DNA of 64,000 nucleotides, taken from contig JAQUWM010000008.1 in NCBI GenBank assembly GCA_028692885.1, positions 1 to 64,000 on the forward strand, read 5' to 3'. The notes under the pieces are model-generated. The model saw only the letters and a list, made by a program, of their open reading frames with translations. It was not told the origin of the DNA and ran no database searches. Source of the stretch: Acetobacterium sp. Its GTDB lineage: Bacteria; Bacillota; Clostridia; Eubacteriales; Eubacteriaceae. A program made the translations under genes and the position numbers. Each line of letters starts with the position of its first letter. Within the stretch, counting starts at the first letter, position 1. Shown here piece by piece: positions 8,549 to 17,467 of the stretch.

Positions 8549-8588
8549 ACAGCCGCCGAAAGATCTTGGTTGATCTTCCGACGGCTGT
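8549..8588 (-). terminator. Long hairpin, probable terminator
   Basis: 17-base arms (ACAGCCGCCGAAAGATC and GATCTTCCGACGGCTGT) with two mismatches and a 6-base loop, just downstream of the HTH fragment gene. The T-run on the minus side is weak (GTTTAAATT). Confidence 0.5.
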
Positions 8589-8612
8589 AAGTAAGAACCC
8601 CTCTGAATACTT

Positions 8613-8915
8613 CTAATCGTTGAAAAAAGAGCAAAAATCGTAATGATAATATTTAAATTCGTCATTATAACCGATGGTTAGACCTAGCCTTCGCAATTCT
8701 TTGAAATCCCGATACATGGTGCTGCGACTGCAATCGGGAAAGGTTTTCTGATACCAGTCCACGTAAGTGTAATACTGTTTGTTTTGATTGCTTTCTGGAA
8801 ATCCAGCATGACAGGACAAATAATCCTCCGGTTCTTCCATCGCCCATAGATACTCCCAATCTTCTTCATAGCCAAGTTTTTCATAAAAAGGGATATCCTC
8901 ATTTTCAATAAACAA
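8613..8915 (-). pseudogene. C-terminal fragment of an HTH protein
   Basis: 100 codons with no proper start: the track uses TTG at 8915 without a ribosome site, and the frame overlaps the end of the MBL gene. The last 40 residues look like an HTH_11/DeoR-type helix-turn-helix (STMYRDFKELRRLGLTIGYND), as in WYL regulators, but no WYL domain follows. The N-terminal half (YEEDWEYLWAMEEPEDYL) is unrecognised. Because it abuts a truncated MBL gene on the same strand in another frame, the pair looks like a deletion fusion of two unrelated genes. Confidence 0.5.
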
Positions 8916-9576
8916 AACGATATTTGCCTACCGGTTGATTGCTCGACTGCATCAGTTCATGCGCCTTCTTCTCGATCTGGTCTTCGGTTGCCAGTGCCTC
9001 CGTGCTTCGGCTCATCATCGTACCTTCAATTAGCAGGGCATCGATTTCGGTTGGCAGGTGATTCTTAAAATACGCTGTGGCCTTTGCCTTTTTCCCGTGA
9101 TCCCGAAAATCCCCGGTGTACACCACCGATTTTCCCCCAGCTTCAATAACAAAGCCATAAGCATCGTAGCCGGAATGATCGACCAGATAGGGACTAACGG
9201 TGAAATCACCGATTATCAGAGAGTGGCTGCTGTCAAAAAAGATGGTGGGATTGGCCAATGCATTGCCCCCGATAAACAGTGCCGTGGTATTATAAATATG
9301 CAAAGCCGCTTTCCCGATATAAACTGGGATCTTCGAGTTGACCTGTCCAATTAAACCGACATGATCCCCGTGGCTATGAGAAATCAGCACTGCATCCACA
9401 ACCTTTTTATCGATTATGGCCTTTACCCCTGGCAGAAGTTCGGTGTCGACGGGAATGGTTTCATCAAGACTGGGCAGCGCTTTGCCAATGTCCAGGAGAA
9501 TACAGGTGGTTTTTGTGGCCAATTCAATACAGCTGCCGCCAATTTGATGGGCTCCGCGGTGGATGGTGATGTTCAT
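8905..9576 (-). CDS. MBL-fold metallo-hydrolase, C-terminally truncated
   Basis: 223 residues. It shows the metallo-beta-lactamase motif SHSHGDH with upstream LLDIG, then DHSGYDAYGF and YTGDFRDHG, as in RNase J-like/exonuclease-type MBL proteins with two-metal sites. The family is usually 350-450 residues. Here the protein stops shortly after a helix (EKKAHELMQSS) with an unrelated tail GKYRFVY, so the C-terminal half is missing. The ATG at 9576 has GAGGTG six bases upstream. Likely inactive or of altered function. The truncation coincides with the start of the HTH fragment at 8915, suggesting a deletion junction. Confidence 0.7.
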   Translation of the reverse strand: MNITIHRGAHQIGGSCIELATKTTCILLDIGKALPSLDETIPVDTELLPGVKAIIDKKVVDAVLISHSHGDHVGLIGQVNSKIPVYIGKAALHIYNTTALFIGGNALANPTIFFDSSHSLIIGDFTVSPYLVDHSGYDAYGFVIEAGGKSVVYTGDFRDHGKKAKATAYFKNHLPTEIDALLIEGTMMSRSTEALATEDQIEKKAHELMQSSNQPVGKYRFVY

Positions 9577-9605
9577 CGGTGACACCTCTGCCTTTCATTT
9601 ACTTT

Positions 9606-10652
9606 CTATTTCGGCCAGTCTGATTCAGTCACTTTTATAATCATCTCTTGTTTTTTTCCATCCTTTAAGGCCAGGAATTTAACCAAATCACCATCCTCTG
9701 ATCCAATCACTTTTAAGCGGTCATAGATTATGGGAATAATTGGTTCTCCATGGATATCTAAAAAGCCCTTCTTCTGATATTTTGCCACAAAAAAATAATG
9801 CCCAGTTTTGTATCCAATTTCAATTGGCAAATACCCGACCTTATCGTAAATAACGGGCAATATTACTTGATTGTTAAGATTAACAACCCCTGTCTTCTGG
9901 TTTTTTGAAACCATCAATGCGGGTTCACAATTTCGGCATCTCTTTATTTTTAATGCTTCAATGCGATCATAAACAGCTGGTAGTACCATTTCCTTTTGCA
10001 TATTATATAAGCCGAACTGCTCATCTTTCATGACTTTGATATACAGATAATTGCCGATCGGTATCATTTCAAAACCGCCATTTTCACCTACCCGATCATA
10101 AATGGCTGGTATCAGCACATTGTTTTTTCTGTCGATCATACCCTGCTTACCATTTTCTTCAATCACATAATAAAGATTATCTTCATCGCAATAAGGGTCG
10201 CCATCAAATCCGGCATTGATCAGATTTTCATAGACAATTGGGATCTCAACCTCATTTTTTGTATTCAGTACCCCTTTCTTGTTATTTTTGGTGACCAGAA
10301 AAAAATGTTGCTCAAAAACACCGCCATCATGCAGATCGTAGACATCCTCAATCTCATCATACACAATCGGAATGCATACTCTGTCGCCACTCATTACAAC
10401 ACCCATCTTGCTATTTTTTGTTACAATAAAACACCGTTCCTGTTCATTGTGATACCATGCCATTTGGGGAAGAACTTGAATTGAATCATATTGATTAGCC
10501 AGAATCTGGTTCTCATTTTTAGTGGCAAGACCTTTCTTTTTATTTTTTGTTAACAGATAAAAAGACTCGCCGCTCGTATTGAGGTAATCGTGATCATCCC
10601 GTAGTTCTTCCACCTCGTCATATTCAGGTAGAAACACTTTTTTATTTCTCAT
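9606..10652 (-). CDS. WG-repeat protein
   Basis: 348 residues composed of about seven WG (KWG) repeats of 45-50 residues, for example KKGVLNTKNEVEIPIVYENL, KQGMIDRKNNVLIPAIYDRV and KTGVVNLNNQVILPVIYDKV. Each repeat is a small beta-hairpin unit, and such proteins usually mediate binding. There is no signal peptide, so it appears cytosolic. ATG at 10652 with AAGGAG nine bases upstream. It is the only intact WG protein here; remnants of related genes lie on both sides (7804-8053 and 10873-11392). Its binding partner is unknown. Confidence 0.85.
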   Translation of the reverse strand: MRNKKVFLPEYDEVEELRDDHDYLNTSGESFYLLTKNKKKGLATKNENQILANQYDSIQVLPQMAWYHNEQERCFIVTKNSKMGVVMSGDRVCIPIVYDEIEDVYDLHDGGVFEQHFFLVTKNNKKGVLNTKNEVEIPIVYENLINAGFDGDPYCDEDNLYYVIEENGKQGMIDRKNNVLIPAIYDRVGENGGFEMIPIGNYLYIKVMKDEQFGLYNMQKEMVLPAVYDRIEALKIKRCRNCEPALMVSKNQKTGVVNLNNQVILPVIYDKVGYLPIEIGYKTGHYFFVAKYQKKGFLDIHGEPIIPIIYDRLKVIGSEDGDLVKFLALKDGKKQEMIIKVTESDWPK

Positions 10653-10872
10653 CTATTGATCTCCTTGCTTGAAAACATATTAGGTGTTTGCAAAACTCAA
10701 TAAATCCTTTGGATAAGGCATTTCTTGTATAGTATATTTATACAGCTCCTCACCAAATCAGATTATATTTATCCAAAATAGTTCTGGAACGACTTATTTA
10801 CGTCAGTTTTTATAATCAGTTTCGCAATTACCTACTTAATCTTTATCTGCCACCGATCCAACTACCCAACCC

Positions 10873-11392
10873 TTACAATTTTAGTGTAAGCCGATTTACC
10901 ACTTCATCAAGCATCATGACCAGATCCTGGTATTGTTCATTTTCGATTAACGTCGCCATTCCCTTTGCCCAGTCGGCCAGCTGATCCTTCCCTTAAATCC
11001 TCCAGCACTCTCGTAACAAACTCCGCAATGTTGACAAGTTTATCCTTTGACACAATCGTGCGCATATTCACTGCCCACTTTATCCCTTCCCATTCCATTT
11101 CAACCGGTTCGATGATAATCTTTTTGCCCTCCCGATCAGGCAAATCAAAGGACACTCTGATTTTGCTAGTCTCCTCTTTGAGATCGGCAATGAACTCATT
11201 GATGTAGTTGGTTCGCTGTTGTTGGTGGAGCAGATTCAGTGCCGCTTCATAACTAAGCACTGGCCGACTGATCAGCTTTTCCCCATCAATCAAAACCCCA
11301 TACTGATCGCCTTTAACGATCAGCACATAGCTGTAAATCTTAATGCAGTCGACAAATTCATAGCGTTCACCAACGACTTGATAGCTGTCCAA
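10873..11392 (-). pseudogene. Frameshifted hypothetical gene with WG-like start
   Basis: The track ORF 10937-11392 begins at TTG without a ribosome site and ends with an odd tail (SAGRLGKGNGDVNRK). Shifting one frame near 10990 gives a natural continuation, QLADWAKGMATLIENEQYQD... to LTLKL and TAA at 10873-10875. The N-terminal segment (VKGDQYGVLIDGEKLISRPV) resembles one WG repeat. No good start codon exists upstream, so both the 5' end and the reading frame appear broken. A sequencing error could explain the shift but not the missing start. Confidence 0.6.
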
Positions 11393-11887
11393 TTCTGCTT
11401 TGGGTTTAAATAGAATGAATCAACGGAAAAAAGATACCTGGGGGATTTGATGTTATGGAAGTTTTAATATTAGTAGTATAACATTTTAAAAAAACGGGAA
11501 AAGACAATAGTATGATACTGAAGATGATGATTAAGGAGTGGAGCCGGTAATAGAAACAGCATCAGCCATTTCTATCGCATTTTTTTGAATACACATGCTG
11601 TATTTTGTTTTCAAAGACCCTTATTCTAGAATTTACAGTTGCGTTGCTTGGATTAATTGTAGTATAACAAATGATGGTGGACATATTTGGTACAGGTGAA
11701 GCAATTATTGAAATTATTTCGATCTTTTTTTAATTTTTAATCAAACAACTGTGATTTATCTTATTGCGATCAATTTTACCAGCCTTTAAACTAACCACTA
11801 CGTATAATCTGATCTACAAAAAATCCTCCCTCTTTACAGTCATTTCCTACTGATTGAGGGGGGGATTTTTATTTCGCTGATATTTCT
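11393..11887. other. Intergenic region with terminator near its right end
   Basis: About 490 bases, AT-rich. I see only very short reading frames (for example GTG at about 11538, 17 codons) and no recognisable family. The clear element is the hairpin at 11819-11870 listed separately. Confidence 0.5.
11819..11870 (-). terminator. Intrinsic terminator downstream of the zinc-ribbon gene
   Basis: AAAAATCCTCCCTC and GAGGGGGGATTTTT form a strong stem around a 20-base loop, just after the stop of the 11888 gene. A and T runs on both sides make it usable in either direction. Confidence 0.75.
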
Positions 11888-12298
11888 TTACACAATCACC
11901 CGAACCGCAAAGGTCTCTTTGCACTCCGGACATTTGGCCATATGTTTACCCCGCTTGATCGGCAATTTCAGGGTCTTCTGACAATGAGGGCATTTCCGGT
12001 AACGATAACCTCGGATATCTTTGATTCGCCGAAAAAAGATCCGCCCCGCTTTTTTAACGGGGTTCCACAGCTTCAGGAATTTTTCGTTTTCCATCCGCCG
12101 CCGACTGATATTTCGGGAAAACCCGCGCAACACCATCAGCAGGATCAAGCCGTTTGACAAAATCATCAGGATCGTTGAATGAACCATCATATTGATCAGC
12201 ATCAGCCCCAGAGCCATAAATAACCCAACATAATAGAGCTGATCAATACCGTAACGACCGACCATGAAGCGGATCAGCTTATTTTTTAAACTTTCCAT
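11888..12298 (-). CDS. Membrane protein with C-terminal zinc ribbon
   Basis: 136 residues: a short basic N-terminus, two membrane helices (about 20-37 and 41-57), a basic linker (RNISRRRMENEKF), then a zinc ribbon with CPHC and CPEC knuckles. ATG at 12298 preceded by GGGAGA; the track start at 12325 is upstream of any ribosome site. It follows the J-domain gene after 32 bp in the same direction, so the two are probably co-transcribed. A membrane-bound DnaJ plus a zinc-ribbon membrane protein is a recurring Firmicutes pair, presumably a protein quality-control module (inference). Confidence 0.75.
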   Translation of the reverse strand: MESLKNKLIRFMVGRYGIDQLYYVGLFMALGLMLINMMVHSTILMILSNGLILLMVLRGFSRNISRRRMENEKFLKLWNPVKKAGRIFFRRIKDIRGYRYRKCPHCQKTLKLPIKRGKHMAKCPECKETFAVRVIV

Positions 12299-12330
12299 TG
12301 ATTGTCTCCCAATCTGTTTACACACAGGTT

Positions 12331-13050
12331 CTAAAATATTAATCCCAAAAATGAAAGCAAGAACTGAATCGCGTAAAAGCCAATAAACAGCTTGATAATG
12401 GTGCCCAGCGGTGAAAAATTTGATGATCGCCGACCAGATCTTCCAAACCAGCTACGTCTACCACCTAATTGGTTCAGCAAATTTTGATATTTTTCATTGT
12501 CCGGTTCCATCTCAACAGCCATTTTGGCATGTTCAACGGCAATATCCCGGTAACCCAGGCCATAGTTGGCGATGGCACTATAAAAATGCCATTGAGCGCT
12601 GCGATCTGACAGATGATTGAGGACATTGAGTGCTTCCTCGTAATTCCCTATATTGATATGGTTTGCTGCTGCTTCAAAACTGTAGGCCTGCCGCTGGCTG
12701 GAATAAGCTCTAAAAATCCACGCAAAGGGATCAAAACCTTCAAACGGATCGGCCTGACCGGTACGACCATCGCTACTGGCATAGCGATAGGTATAGGTTC
12801 TGGTTTGCCCCCAATTACCTTGTGAATACGGATTGGCAGTGCCATAGGCATTCCCATAAGCAGGATTCGCCTTGCCGCTCTTGATCAAGTCATAGGCAGC
12901 ATTGACCTCGCTCATTTTCCGGGCTGCTTCCTGATCTCCCGGATTTAAATCCGGATGGTATTGCTTCGCCCGTTTTTTATATGCTTTCGAGACGTCCTCA
13001 TCGCTGGCATCGTGAGGGACACCTAAAACTTGATAGGGATCCAAATTCAT
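12331..13050 (-). CDS. J-domain protein with TPR-like region and C-terminal membrane anchor
   Basis: 239 residues. Residues 1-60 are a J-domain (DPYQVLGVPHDASDEDVSKAYKK, then the HPD motif in YHPDLNPGD) that would stimulate an Hsp70 ATPase. A low-complexity Gly/Tyr/Asn linker follows, then two TPR-like helical pairs (NIGNYEEALNVLNHL, YGLGYRDIAVEHAKMAVEME). A final hydrophobic helix (IKLFIGFYAIQFLLSFLGLIF) is a tail anchor. It lacks the Cys-rich domain of DnaJ itself, so it is a specialised co-chaperone. ATG 13050 has AAGGTGG upstream. Co-directional with the zinc-ribbon gene. Confidence 0.88.
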   Translation of the reverse strand: MNLDPYQVLGVPHDASDEDVSKAYKKRAKQYHPDLNPGDQEAARKMSEVNAAYDLIKSGKANPAYGNAYGTANPYSQGNWGQTRTYTYRYASSDGRTGQADPFEGFDPFAWIFRAYSSQRQAYSFEAAANHINIGNYEEALNVLNHLSDRSAQWHFYSAIANYGLGYRDIAVEHAKMAVEMEPDNEKYQNLLNQLGGRRSWFGRSGRRSSNFSPLGTIIKLFIGFYAIQFLLSFLGLIF

Positions 13051-13181
13051 TGTGATTCCACCTTATCTGCAAATTTATTTTTAAAATTAATTGTAGAATG
13101 ATTGTACCGCTAAATGTTTAGGTTTTGTTTAAACAATTGAAAGAAAGTATTTCGCTGGATCATTGTTCCCCATAAATAGAA

Positions 13182-13230
13182 ACTGCCACTAAAAGATGAC
13201 GGCCTTATCGTCATCTTTTAATGGCAGTTA
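13182..13230 (-). terminator. Long perfect hairpin after the MetH activation-like gene
   Basis: Arms of about 20 bp (AACTGCCACTAAAAGATGACG with CGTCATCTTTTAATGGCAGTT, one mismatch) and a 7-base loop, 20 bp downstream of the stop at 13251. There is no long T-run, but the stem is very stable. Confidence 0.6.
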
Positions 13231-13250
13231 ACATATCAAATCGCTGTCAT

Positions 13251-13838
13251 TTATTCCTGCTGTGACAGAATCCCGATGGTGGACCGCCCCGGCAGCACAA
13301 AATAATTATCTCCCAGAGTCACACCGATTTTGGCGGTTTCACCGGCAAATAGGTCAAAGAGCCGTTTCTGTTCCACTGTTGACCATTCTTCACCGTTGCC
13401 GGGAACGTAGTCCTGAATCGACCGCCAACCCGTTGCTTCCTTGACCGTATCTGCCACAAACACTTTGCCGGTATTAACTAGCAAATTCATGACCTCATCA
13501 ATCATAAAGAGATCCATGGAATCCTTCAGAGTTTTGGCGTAATCATCCAGCTCGGTACCGACGGTAACAATATAGGGAAAAACCAAATCCCCCTGCTTGA
13601 CATAACCCCTGAACAGCTGGCTTTCAAAGGGCACGCCATTGATTTTAACCGATGTATCGGTTTTTTCAGTGACCTCGGCTTGAAAGTAAATGGCTTTAGG
13701 CCTGGCAATCTGCTTAACCATTTCATAAATCGGCTCGAGAATATCCAGCATCGCTTCGTTTCCTCTTAAATGCAGTTCTTTATCCAGGGTTTCGCTATCG
13801 TAGGAAAAGGGAAATTTTCCAAAAATTTTATAGTTCAT
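13251..13838 (-). CDS. Cobalamin-dependent methionine synthase activation domain-like protein
   Basis: 195 residues. The C-terminal half has the hallmarks of the MetH reactivation domain: VTVGTELDDYAK, then VPGNGEEWSTVEQKRLFDLF and IGVTLGDNYFVLPGRST, matching the usual YPGYGDWPL...LF and SVAMxPxxSTSGI-type segments. Free-standing versions are common in acetogens and methylotrophic anaerobes, where they accompany corrinoid methyltransferases. The sequence alone does not show which methyltransferase it serves, and none is adjacent. The ATG at 13838 has GGAGA upstream; the track start at 13898 is not supported by a ribosome site. Confidence 0.8.
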   Translation of the reverse strand: MNYKIFGKFPFSYDSETLDKELHLRGNEAMLDILEPIYEMVKQIARPKAIYFQAEVTEKTDTSVKINGVPFESQLFRGYVKQGDLVFPYIVTVGTELDDYAKTLKDSMDLFMIDEVMNLLVNTGKVFVADTVKEATGWRSIQDYVPGNGEEWSTVEQKRLFDLFAGETAKIGVTLGDNYFVLPGRSTIGILSQQE

Positions 13839-13967
13839 TTTGCTTTCTCCAATCTTTTTTATGATTATACCCATCTCACAAGCGAATATTAAATACAAAT
13901 AATTTTTTTATGTAATACTACTACTTATCTCCTTGGACAAAGCAATTCTTGCTTCACTGGATCTGAC

Positions 13968-15575
13968 TCATATCGAAAAAAACGGCAAATCGCCAAACAT
14001 CGATATCTGGGACGACCCATCATTACGAGAATTGTCATACCAGTTATGCCCCTTGAGTCCCCCGGATGGATAGGTGTTATGAACTTTCTTAAGTGTTTCT
14101 CTGATTTTTTGGGTCCAGCTGATCTCAAACTCGCGCAAAAAATCAAGTGCTTTATCTAAAAATTCATCTTCATCACAACCAATTCTGACAAAATCTTCGA
14201 TGTCCTCGACGATACAATCAGCTAAAGTAAGTCCCCAGGCATACGGCTTCAATTCCCGGACCAACCGTTTGCACCAGATGGTTGTTTCCGTGCGATCCCG
14301 GATCAACCCGATACAGTATTTCTGATCAAATTTTTCATATCGGCTAACCTTATATTTTTGCCGATTGTCAAGCACCTGTTGACTGATTTCTTTTTCCTCG
14401 TACCAGCTGTAATAGTGATTCCCCGCTTTATCTTTGTAACAAAACAGTCTTTCCCAAAATAAATTCTGTTTTACCAGGAATTGCTCAAAATAGACTTCAT
14501 CCACTTCCCATTGAGCGCAATCGGATACCAAATATCTGAAGTCTTCCTTTTCAATGACCGCATAAAGTCTTAATAACGCCCGAAATATCTGCTCCACCTG
14601 ACATTCTTTTTCAAGCTCCCGCTCCTGCATCTGATGTTCAACTGCAGCCTTGAGGGCATCAATATCCTCAACGATTTCAAAATAGAAGATTTCTTCTGCT
14701 GAGATTCGAATCAGCCCCAATGCCTGTAAATGCCATGCCGGACTTGACACATAATAGCCTTTCATCAGTCCCCGGTAATCCTTTTTAAGCAGCCTATGTA
14801 AAAATTCAATATCTTCCGCAGTTAGAATACCCAAAAAATTCTCCGGCTTTTGACCATAGTGATTTGCTAAGGCCTTGGCATTTTGCTGCTGTTCCTCCGA
14901 TACTTTTAGTGTCAACGCCGCACATAACCGCTCCAGCTTCTTACTTTCAGTCTGCTGCAGAACCTCTTCCATGGTCAATTCACATTTCTCAACCTGGTAC
15001 AAATCGTCCTGATAAAGAATTTCTGTTTTCAAACCTGATATCTTCCCCAGTTGGAGAAGATCCTCCTCCAATCCAAAATCAATGATACCGGTTATATCGC
15101 CAATCTTTCCCGCCACTTTCTCCGTAGAACTGTTATTTTCATAAAAAGAGCTTTCATCATCGTCCTCTTCATCCCAATATTCATATTGTTCTAATTCTCC
15201 CTGGCTCTCAATTATTTTTTTGTTAACCTTGGTCTCAGACTCTATTATTTTTGAAACAGCCACGTTAAATTCCCATTCATCACCAAAATCAAAGAGAAAG
15301 AGCATTTTATTTCTCGGCTTCAAGCCCAGTTCCCCCAGCTTTACCCGGGCTGCACTTCTGCCCCCGCATTCGCTTCCCGGAGCATAGAAACCGTCTTGAT
15401 CATATTTCTTTCGCTTTAAGCTAAACATATAGAGGTGCTCATCATCAAAGCCAAACGCAGCGATAATAATTTCCTGCAAACGAGCTAGAGTCGTGTTTCC
15501 ACTGACTTCAATAATGCGATAGATCTCCTTTTCATATTTAGGCGATACCCTTAATTTATATTTCATTTCCTTCAT
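13968..15575 (-). CDS. Plasmid pRiA4b ORF-3-like protein
   Basis: About 535 residues. The N-terminal 130 residues match the PRiA4b_ORF3 fold (KYKLRVSPKYEKEIYRIIEV, LARLQEIIIAAFGFDDEHLYMF, then LFLFDFGDEWEFNV), the domain also found in some IS1096-type TnpR-like proteins. An acidic stretch (EYWDEEDDDESS) follows, then a long helical C-terminal region I cannot assign. The start at 15575 has GGGAG upstream. No transposase or inverted repeat is nearby, so it seems a resident gene. Function unknown. Confidence 0.8.
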   Translation of the reverse strand: MKEMKYKLRVSPKYEKEIYRIIEVSGNTTLARLQEIIIAAFGFDDEHLYMFSLKRKKYDQDGFYAPGSECGGRSAARVKLGELGLKPRNKMLFLFDFGDEWEFNVAVSKIIESETKVNKKIIESQGELEQYEYWDEEDDDESSFYENNSSTEKVAGKIGDITGIIDFGLEEDLLQLGKISGLKTEILYQDDLYQVEKCELTMEEVLQQTESKKLERLCAALTLKVSEEQQQNAKALANHYGQKPENFLGILTAEDIEFLHRLLKKDYRGLMKGYYVSSPAWHLQALGLIRISAEEIFYFEIVEDIDALKAAVEHQMQERELEKECQVEQIFRALLRLYAVIEKEDFRYLVSDCAQWEVDEVYFEQFLVKQNLFWERLFCYKDKAGNHYYSWYEEKEISQQVLDNRQKYKVSRYEKFDQKYCIGLIRDRTETTIWCKRLVRELKPYAWGLTLADCIVEDIEDFVRIGCDEDEFLDKALDFLREFEISWTQKIRETLKKVHNTYPSGGLKGHNWYDNSRNDGSSQISMFGDLPFFSI

Positions 15576-15783
15576 TTGTCCACTCCCATCTTTTCGACCA
15601 CTTGATGTCTTTATTATACACATTTTCTGAACTCATGCATCCCCATTTTTATCCCAGTCGCTTCTTTTTATCAACACCAATCTAATTATTTATTCTAAAC
15701 GAATCGAATCTATGATAAAATGATTTCACCAACTTTTGTGAAATCCTTTACAAAAGTAAAGTAAACTAAAGGAGAACCACGTA

Positions 15784-17358
15784 ATGAAAAGAAAACTGCT
15801 GCCCATATTACTCGTCTTAGCTCTGCTGTTAAGCGGCTGTGCAACGACCGATTCCAGCAAAAGCAATCCCGATCCCCTTTCTGATGCAACCGCTTCGCTA
15901 CAGAAAGAAATGGACGAGATCCAGACGATGCTGGAAGAAATTGGAACTTCCGTCGGACAAAGCCCTGCCAGTGATGAAAAAGCCTATACCCTCCTGAATG
16001 AAAAGCTCAATAGTAAGCCTTATTTCTTCGATATTCTGGTAAGTGATGCCGATTCCAATGTAACCCAGGTTGCTACGAAGATGGACAGCCCCTTTATTGG
16101 TCTCAATTTAAAAAGTATCAACCGTCATCCCGAACTGTTTGTCAATACCCCGGCGATGGTCATTAAGCCTCACATCTCCAGCGATGACTCCCCCTATCTC
16201 TACGCTTCGGTGCCGATCAAAAATGGCGGTTGGGTGATTGCCTACATTGATCCCTATACCTTCGGGGCTGAACTCAGCAAATTGACGATCGGACAGAACC
16301 TGGACCTTGGCGTCATCGATACCAACGGAACCAATGTCTACACCAGCAATATGACCGAAATCGGCAAGAATATCTTAACCGATCCTATTTACAGCAGTTT
16401 TGTTGAACTTCAGACCCTAATTAAAAATAAAATTATCCCCAATACCCAGGGCGAAGGAACCTATACCTATAATGCCGCTGGTACCAATGAGCCAGTGGCA
16501 AAGCAAGTAAAATGGGACACTGTTAACGCCTTTGGCTCGGAGCTACGGATTTATGTCAATTCCGAACCCGGTGCCGGTGAACCCGCAACCACCGATGGTG
16601 ACCTGCGCCAGTTTACCGACGAGGAATTATCCTGGCTGGATACTGCCAGCACCTTTATCTATGATGAATTTACAAATCTTGAAACACTCACTAAAACGGC
16701 GGTAACCGTCTATCAACAATCCGGTGAAAGCAGCGAATCCTTCTCAAGCGCTTTAGCAGCCATCTCAAAGGATAGTCCGATCGCCAAGAACGTGGTCTTT
16801 GTCAATAATGAAAACATCATTACCAACGCCTACCCCACCTATTTTAAGGGTATTTCCTTTGATCTTTATGACAAAAACATTCCTGCCATCAGTCTGAATA
16901 AACAACCTTTTATCACCGAATTGACCATTGCCGATCATCAGTCTCCGGCGACGCAGCTTTTGGCTTTTGTCACTCCCGTGGAGAAGGATGGCCAGATTTC
17001 CGGCTATATTGTGGCCCAGGTCCGACTCTATGATTTTGCTGCCTATCTGACCAATCTGGAAAATATTGGCAAAAATGTAAACTTCATGCTGGTCAATAAC
17101 GATGGCACCATTTTGTATGATGGCGACATCACCGAAATTGGCATGAACACTTATGAAGACGACCTCTACTCTGAAGGAAGCCTCAGTGACTATATTCATA
17201 ATGAGTTCAAAGCAAACCGGGAGGGTCAGTCCCAGTACGAATTTTATGGCGCCGGGATGACGGAAATCATTCCCAAACGAGTTGTCTGGAAAACCATGAC
17301 CTTCATGTGGAACGACTTTAAACTCAGCATGAATTCCGAATGGAAACCGGCAGAATAA
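15784..17358 (+). CDS. Lipoprotein with two Cache-like sensor modules
   Basis: 524 residues. The signal peptide ends in the lipobox LLSGCA. A helix with coiled-coil pattern (residues 35-60) precedes two related extracytoplasmic modules. Both contain Cache/PAS-like strands, and similar phrases occur in each half: LGVIDTNGTNVYTSNMTEIG versus FMLVNNDGTILYDGDITEIG, and EGTYTYNAAG versus QSQYEFYGAG. The internal duplication is clear. It has no kinase, cyclase or chemotaxis output domain, so it is likely a binding lipoprotein that presents ligands to a membrane partner. The Cache-GGDEF-EAL protein at 20387 is one possible partner (inference). AAAGGAG lies nine bases before the ATG. Confidence 0.75.
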   Translation: MKRKLLPILLVLALLLSGCATTDSSKSNPDPLSDATASLQKEMDEIQTMLEEIGTSVGQSPASDEKAYTLLNEKLNSKPYFFDILVSDADSNVTQVATKMDSPFIGLNLKSINRHPELFVNTPAMVIKPHISSDDSPYLYASVPIKNGGWVIAYIDPYTFGAELSKLTIGQNLDLGVIDTNGTNVYTSNMTEIGKNILTDPIYSSFVELQTLIKNKIIPNTQGEGTYTYNAAGTNEPVAKQVKWDTVNAFGSELRIYVNSEPGAGEPATTDGDLRQFTDEELSWLDTASTFIYDEFTNLETLTKTAVTVYQQSGESSESFSSALAAISKDSPIAKNVVFVNNENIITNAYPTYFKGISFDLYDKNIPAISLNKQPFITELTIADHQSPATQLLAFVTPVEKDGQISGYIVAQVRLYDFAAYLTNLENIGKNVNFMLVNNDGTILYDGDITEIGMNTYEDDLYSEGSLSDYIHNEFKANREGQSQYEFYGAGMTEIIPKRVVWKTMTFMWNDFKLSMNSEWKPAE

Positions 17359-17385
17359 AAACAGCTTATTTTTCTTAATTTACGA

Positions 17386-17445
17386 TTGACATTTCTAAAA
17401 AAAAGATTTACAATACAGTTGAGCAGTTATTCAACTGTATTGTAA
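17386..17445 (+). promoter_or_regulatory. Promoter and SmtB/CadC-type operator of the metal regulator
   Basis: TTGACA (17386-17391), 17 bp, TACAAT (17409-17414). The -10 lies inside a long inverted repeat with 15-bp arms (17408-17422 and 17431-17445). Its core, 17416-17437, has the TGAgCAnTTATTCA layout of ArsR/SmtB operators and recurs at 17917-17938 upstream of the ATPase gene. A bound repressor would block polymerase. Confidence 0.85.
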
Positions 17446-17467
17446 ATCAGATCGAGAAGAGGGACAT

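Noticed and set aside
11538-11588. 17-codon ORF (VEPVIETASAISIAFF) in the 11.4-11.9 kb gap
   Set aside because: Too short and without homologue I can name; could be a protein fragment but evidence is insufficient.
13968-15575. pRiA4b ORF-3-like gene as an insertion element
   Set aside because: No terminal inverted repeats, target duplication or transposase partner is visible; treated as a resident gene.
16765-17199. 144-codon minus-strand ORF
   Set aside because: Lies wholly inside the Cache lipoprotein gene, antisense, with no family resemblance.
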